Shown here in pieces: positions 61,730-64,000 of a stretch of 64,000 nucleotides of DNA. The translations under genes were made by a program, and so were the position numbers. Source of the stretch: Persicaria tinctoria (taxonomy: Eukaryota; Streptophyta; Magnoliopsida; Caryophyllales; Polygonaceae); NCBI GenBank assembly GCA_037127255.1, contig JBANSL010000004.1, positions 36,110,467 through 36,174,466 of the forward strand. The letters are read 5' to 3'. The stretch's first letter is position 1; each line of letters opens with the position of its first letter. Under the pieces are notes generated by a model. The model did no database searches. It saw only the letters and a program-made list of their open reading frames with translations, and was not told where the DNA came from.

Positions 61730-63992
61730 AAGAGGTTCAGCTCTTAAATATTTTCAAAAATAGTATAGCCTTCTCATCAACTATAGTTCAGCCTTCCCAG
61801 ACCCCTTATTCTAGTTTGTGGGTGATAACAAACGGAACAAAAAAGAGACACAAAGCAAAGTTACTCACCGGTCGTCCGAATTTGGATAGCTCCGTAACTC
61901 TAGCTCTCTGCTGTCCTGGTTGACCTAAGACATCACAAACAGAATTTGAAAATGTATTTATTCAGGTCAATGAAATCACATTTCCATTTATGTATTGTAA
62001 GTGAATAAAAAAGGGGATATCTCAGCAAAAGTATCACCAATTTTCATATAGAATGTATAAGTTCTATATATACCAGTAAAAATCAGGATGCCATCTGCAG
62101 CCACCCTTGCCAATTCTGGAACAGTCTTGTTCAAGTATTTTGGAGAAAGGTAATCAAGTGCATCGGATACAATGACTACAGAAAAAGACTTTGACCGGTA
62201 TGGCAGTGGAAATTTGATATCAGCAACACGCACAATGCCCTTCCTCACCAGACTCTTGCAGCTAGCATCAGCATCCTCAATATCATAAGGTTCAATACCC
62301 CATGCTTCAGTGTCCTCTTCCTTTAACAATGTAGAAACAATAGAGCAGGTCTCAGGACCCACGTGCAAAACCTTGTGCATCGCATCACCATAGGCTTTTT
62401 TAAGAAATGGAATTGTTCTTGAAACTTCATATGTTGCAGAAAATTGTCCTGCGTGTACAAAGAAATTTCTGTTGTTATCTAAACTTTTCAGTCAAACCAT
62501 TTGTGTGCACTACTCTTTGTACAATCGTTTGATACATTCCTTTTAGCACCAAACTCAAGTAGGATACTGCTATAAAGAACACGATCGATTTTGTTACTAA
62601 CTATTTTGCCTGAGAATAGATACCCAATGAAGGGTGGAAAGGGATTTAGGAAGCATAGGTTTCAGCTTAAAAGTATGAAGTAAAATTGATAGCTAAGTTG
62701 TTTGCAATGTCCACGTTGGATTACAACAGCATGACATTTAGCCAGAGACATATTTAGGTTAGGTGCAAAAAGGCAGCTAAGATAATCTAGATGCTAAGCC
62801 ATCAGGGTATAGAGAAGACAAAGGTAAAGAGCAATAACTTCCGTTCAGAGAAACAAAGACCAACAATATACACTAACAGAATTAAACTAATTTACAAATA
62901 CTAGCACTTTGTTGCAGAGATATGAGAAATTTCCATTTAAATCCTTTTACAAGCATGCCCATGAAAACTTGCCACAGTAAAGAACAACAGAGAACTGATT
63001 CCTTAGATAACCACTATTTAAAACGCACTGGAAAGGAGGTAAAAACTAGAAATGTATCATTAGTCAATTAGAAAATGGAATATAAAAAATATAACAATGA
63101 AAGTCTAAATGTGACACGTAAGTGAAGTTTCACTTCACACTATGATACAATTAAACTACGGATATTTACCTTCAATCCTACTCACGACATCCTTGTGACC
63201 TGCAAGCATAAGATGTTGTCCACATAAGTATGGACTATGGAGGAATATCATAAAATTAATTAGAATGCAAAAGCTTTTGACTCGATCACGGATGAAAAAA
63301 TAAAATAAAATAAATTTATTTGTGTTATAAAGTCATTAAGAGGTGGATGTTTCACCTCCTTTAACCTCCCCATCTTTAAGGCTTTCCTCGTACCACCTTT
63401 CTACCTTTGCCTATATAAAGGCTTGTAAGTCACATATGATGACATATACATGAATAAGAAGTCTCCCACTACTCGATGTTGTTCTTCCATGAACGATTAT
63501 TCTTGTTTGATATCCCTCGTATTATAACACGATTATTCACATATCATGACATATACATGATCGATTCTGTAGAACATTCTAAAAAACCTAAATCAACACA
63601 GCTAAAGACCACAAAGCATACCACATACATCCTTTTTTTTTCCCGTACAAGGAGCATTGGAACTGCATCCCAGTATTAGATTCCCTTTCACATCTTTACT
63701 TATCCGTTTACACTTAATAAACTTTCTGTGTACTGTGTTCTTACTTCATACTCCGTATTCTTTTCCTGTTGCGAGCTACAAATTATTTGAGGTTGGTGAG
63801 GAAAATACTACAGATAAATTACAATTTGCAAGTGCAAGCGCGTATTTTATTTGGTTTGCAGCTGGTTGAAGTCAAGAATCACAAAATTGTTGATTAGTAC
63901 TAGACAATAGCATTATGATCAACAAAAACGAGAACGGGCACCAAATACAAACCTGAGCCACTATATAGATAGCCAAGAAGAAAAATGGCACC
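61114..63992 (-). CDS. CGR: CGR2/CGR3-type Golgi pectin methyltransferase (3' exons; 5' end outside window)
   Basis: Five consecutive exons on the minus strand with canonical splice sites and matching phases: 63953-63992, 63170-63199, 62074-62448, 61869-61924 and 61114-61266 (stop TGA 61114-61116). The first visible exon gives the membrane-anchor end GAIFLLGYLYSGS. The large exon gives QFSATYEVSRTIPFLKKAYG, the SAM-binding motif I region KVLHVGPETCSIVSTLLKEE, GIEPYDIEDAD and VVIVSDALDYLSPKYLNK. The last exons give QPGQQRARVTELSKFGRP and SWWVRFFLQIGLEENETAAK, then CQIFHLKSYS. This matches plant CGR2/CGR3 proteins, which methylesterify homogalacturonan in the Golgi during cell-wall synthesis. 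No lesion is seen, so it is probably functional. Copy identity (CGR2 or CGR3) is not decidable here. Confidence 0.85.
61702..61729. repeat. G28 homopolymer in the last CGR intron
   Basis: A pure G run of about 28 bases in the intron between 61267 and 61868 (C run in the transcript). Length may be unreliable in assembly. Confidence 0.8.
62449..63952. other. CGR introns
   Basis: Introns 62449-63169 and 63200-63952. Nothing else is recognised inside them; the open frames at 63476-63869 on the plus strand show no domain. Confidence 0.6.
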
Positions 63993-64000
63993 CTGCAAAT

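Overview
This is a nuclear plant chromosome segment, almost certainly from a eudicot. It is AT-rich, has GT-AG introns and carries plant-specific transposable elements of nearly every class. It holds a real intron-containing plant gene at the right edge (a CGR2/CGR3-type Golgi pectin methyltransferase, minus strand, 5' end outside the window). The asterid/lamiid flavour is an impression only. No bacterial, organellar or CRISPR features are seen.

Layout. 1-15 kb: a broken kinesin-light-chain-related (KLCR) 5' exon, a LINE 3' end, a CACTA terminus, a 0.7-kb hairpin locus, an element sitting in a (TA)n tract, the first exon of a GOS11-type SNARE, a Pack-MULE with a 9-bp target duplication, and short-word minisatellites. 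15-34 kb: a stretch that starts with a good Helitron 5' end and finishes with a good Helitron 3' hairpin-CTAG. Inside are fragments of several host genes (one a VTI1-type SNARE exon), a 1,505-bp direct duplication, a second (TA)n-resident element, and tRNA-like sequences. 34-40 kb: a short Helitron, a 1.17-kb foldback element with nested palindromes, a SINE with amplified 3' modules, and a Stowaway MITE.

40.3-56.7 kb is one 16.4-kb LTR retrotransposon of Ty3/gypsy type, read on the minus strand. It is Tat-lineage-like because a second RNase H domain lies between RT-RNase H and integrase. It has TG...CA LTRs of about 720 bp and is broken by a hAT-type insertion (8-bp duplication) between gag and protease and by a solo LTR (5-bp duplication) inside integrase. 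Its long region between pol and the 3' LTR carries, on the opposite strand, a three-exon gene (gypsy-type Transposase_28 domain followed by a coiled coil). Next come four small genes that all read as B3-type DNA-binding domains: three on the plus strand with a matching small first exon, and one intronless on the minus strand. This B3 cassette inside a retrotransposon is the most unusual thing in the window.

56.7-64 kb: a second LINE 3' end, six copies of a GGTCGTTGCGACC hairpin word, a hAT-type element with Helitron sequences nested in it, a Harbinger-type MITE, and the CGR gene. Identities come from reading translations and motifs by eye; no database search was run.
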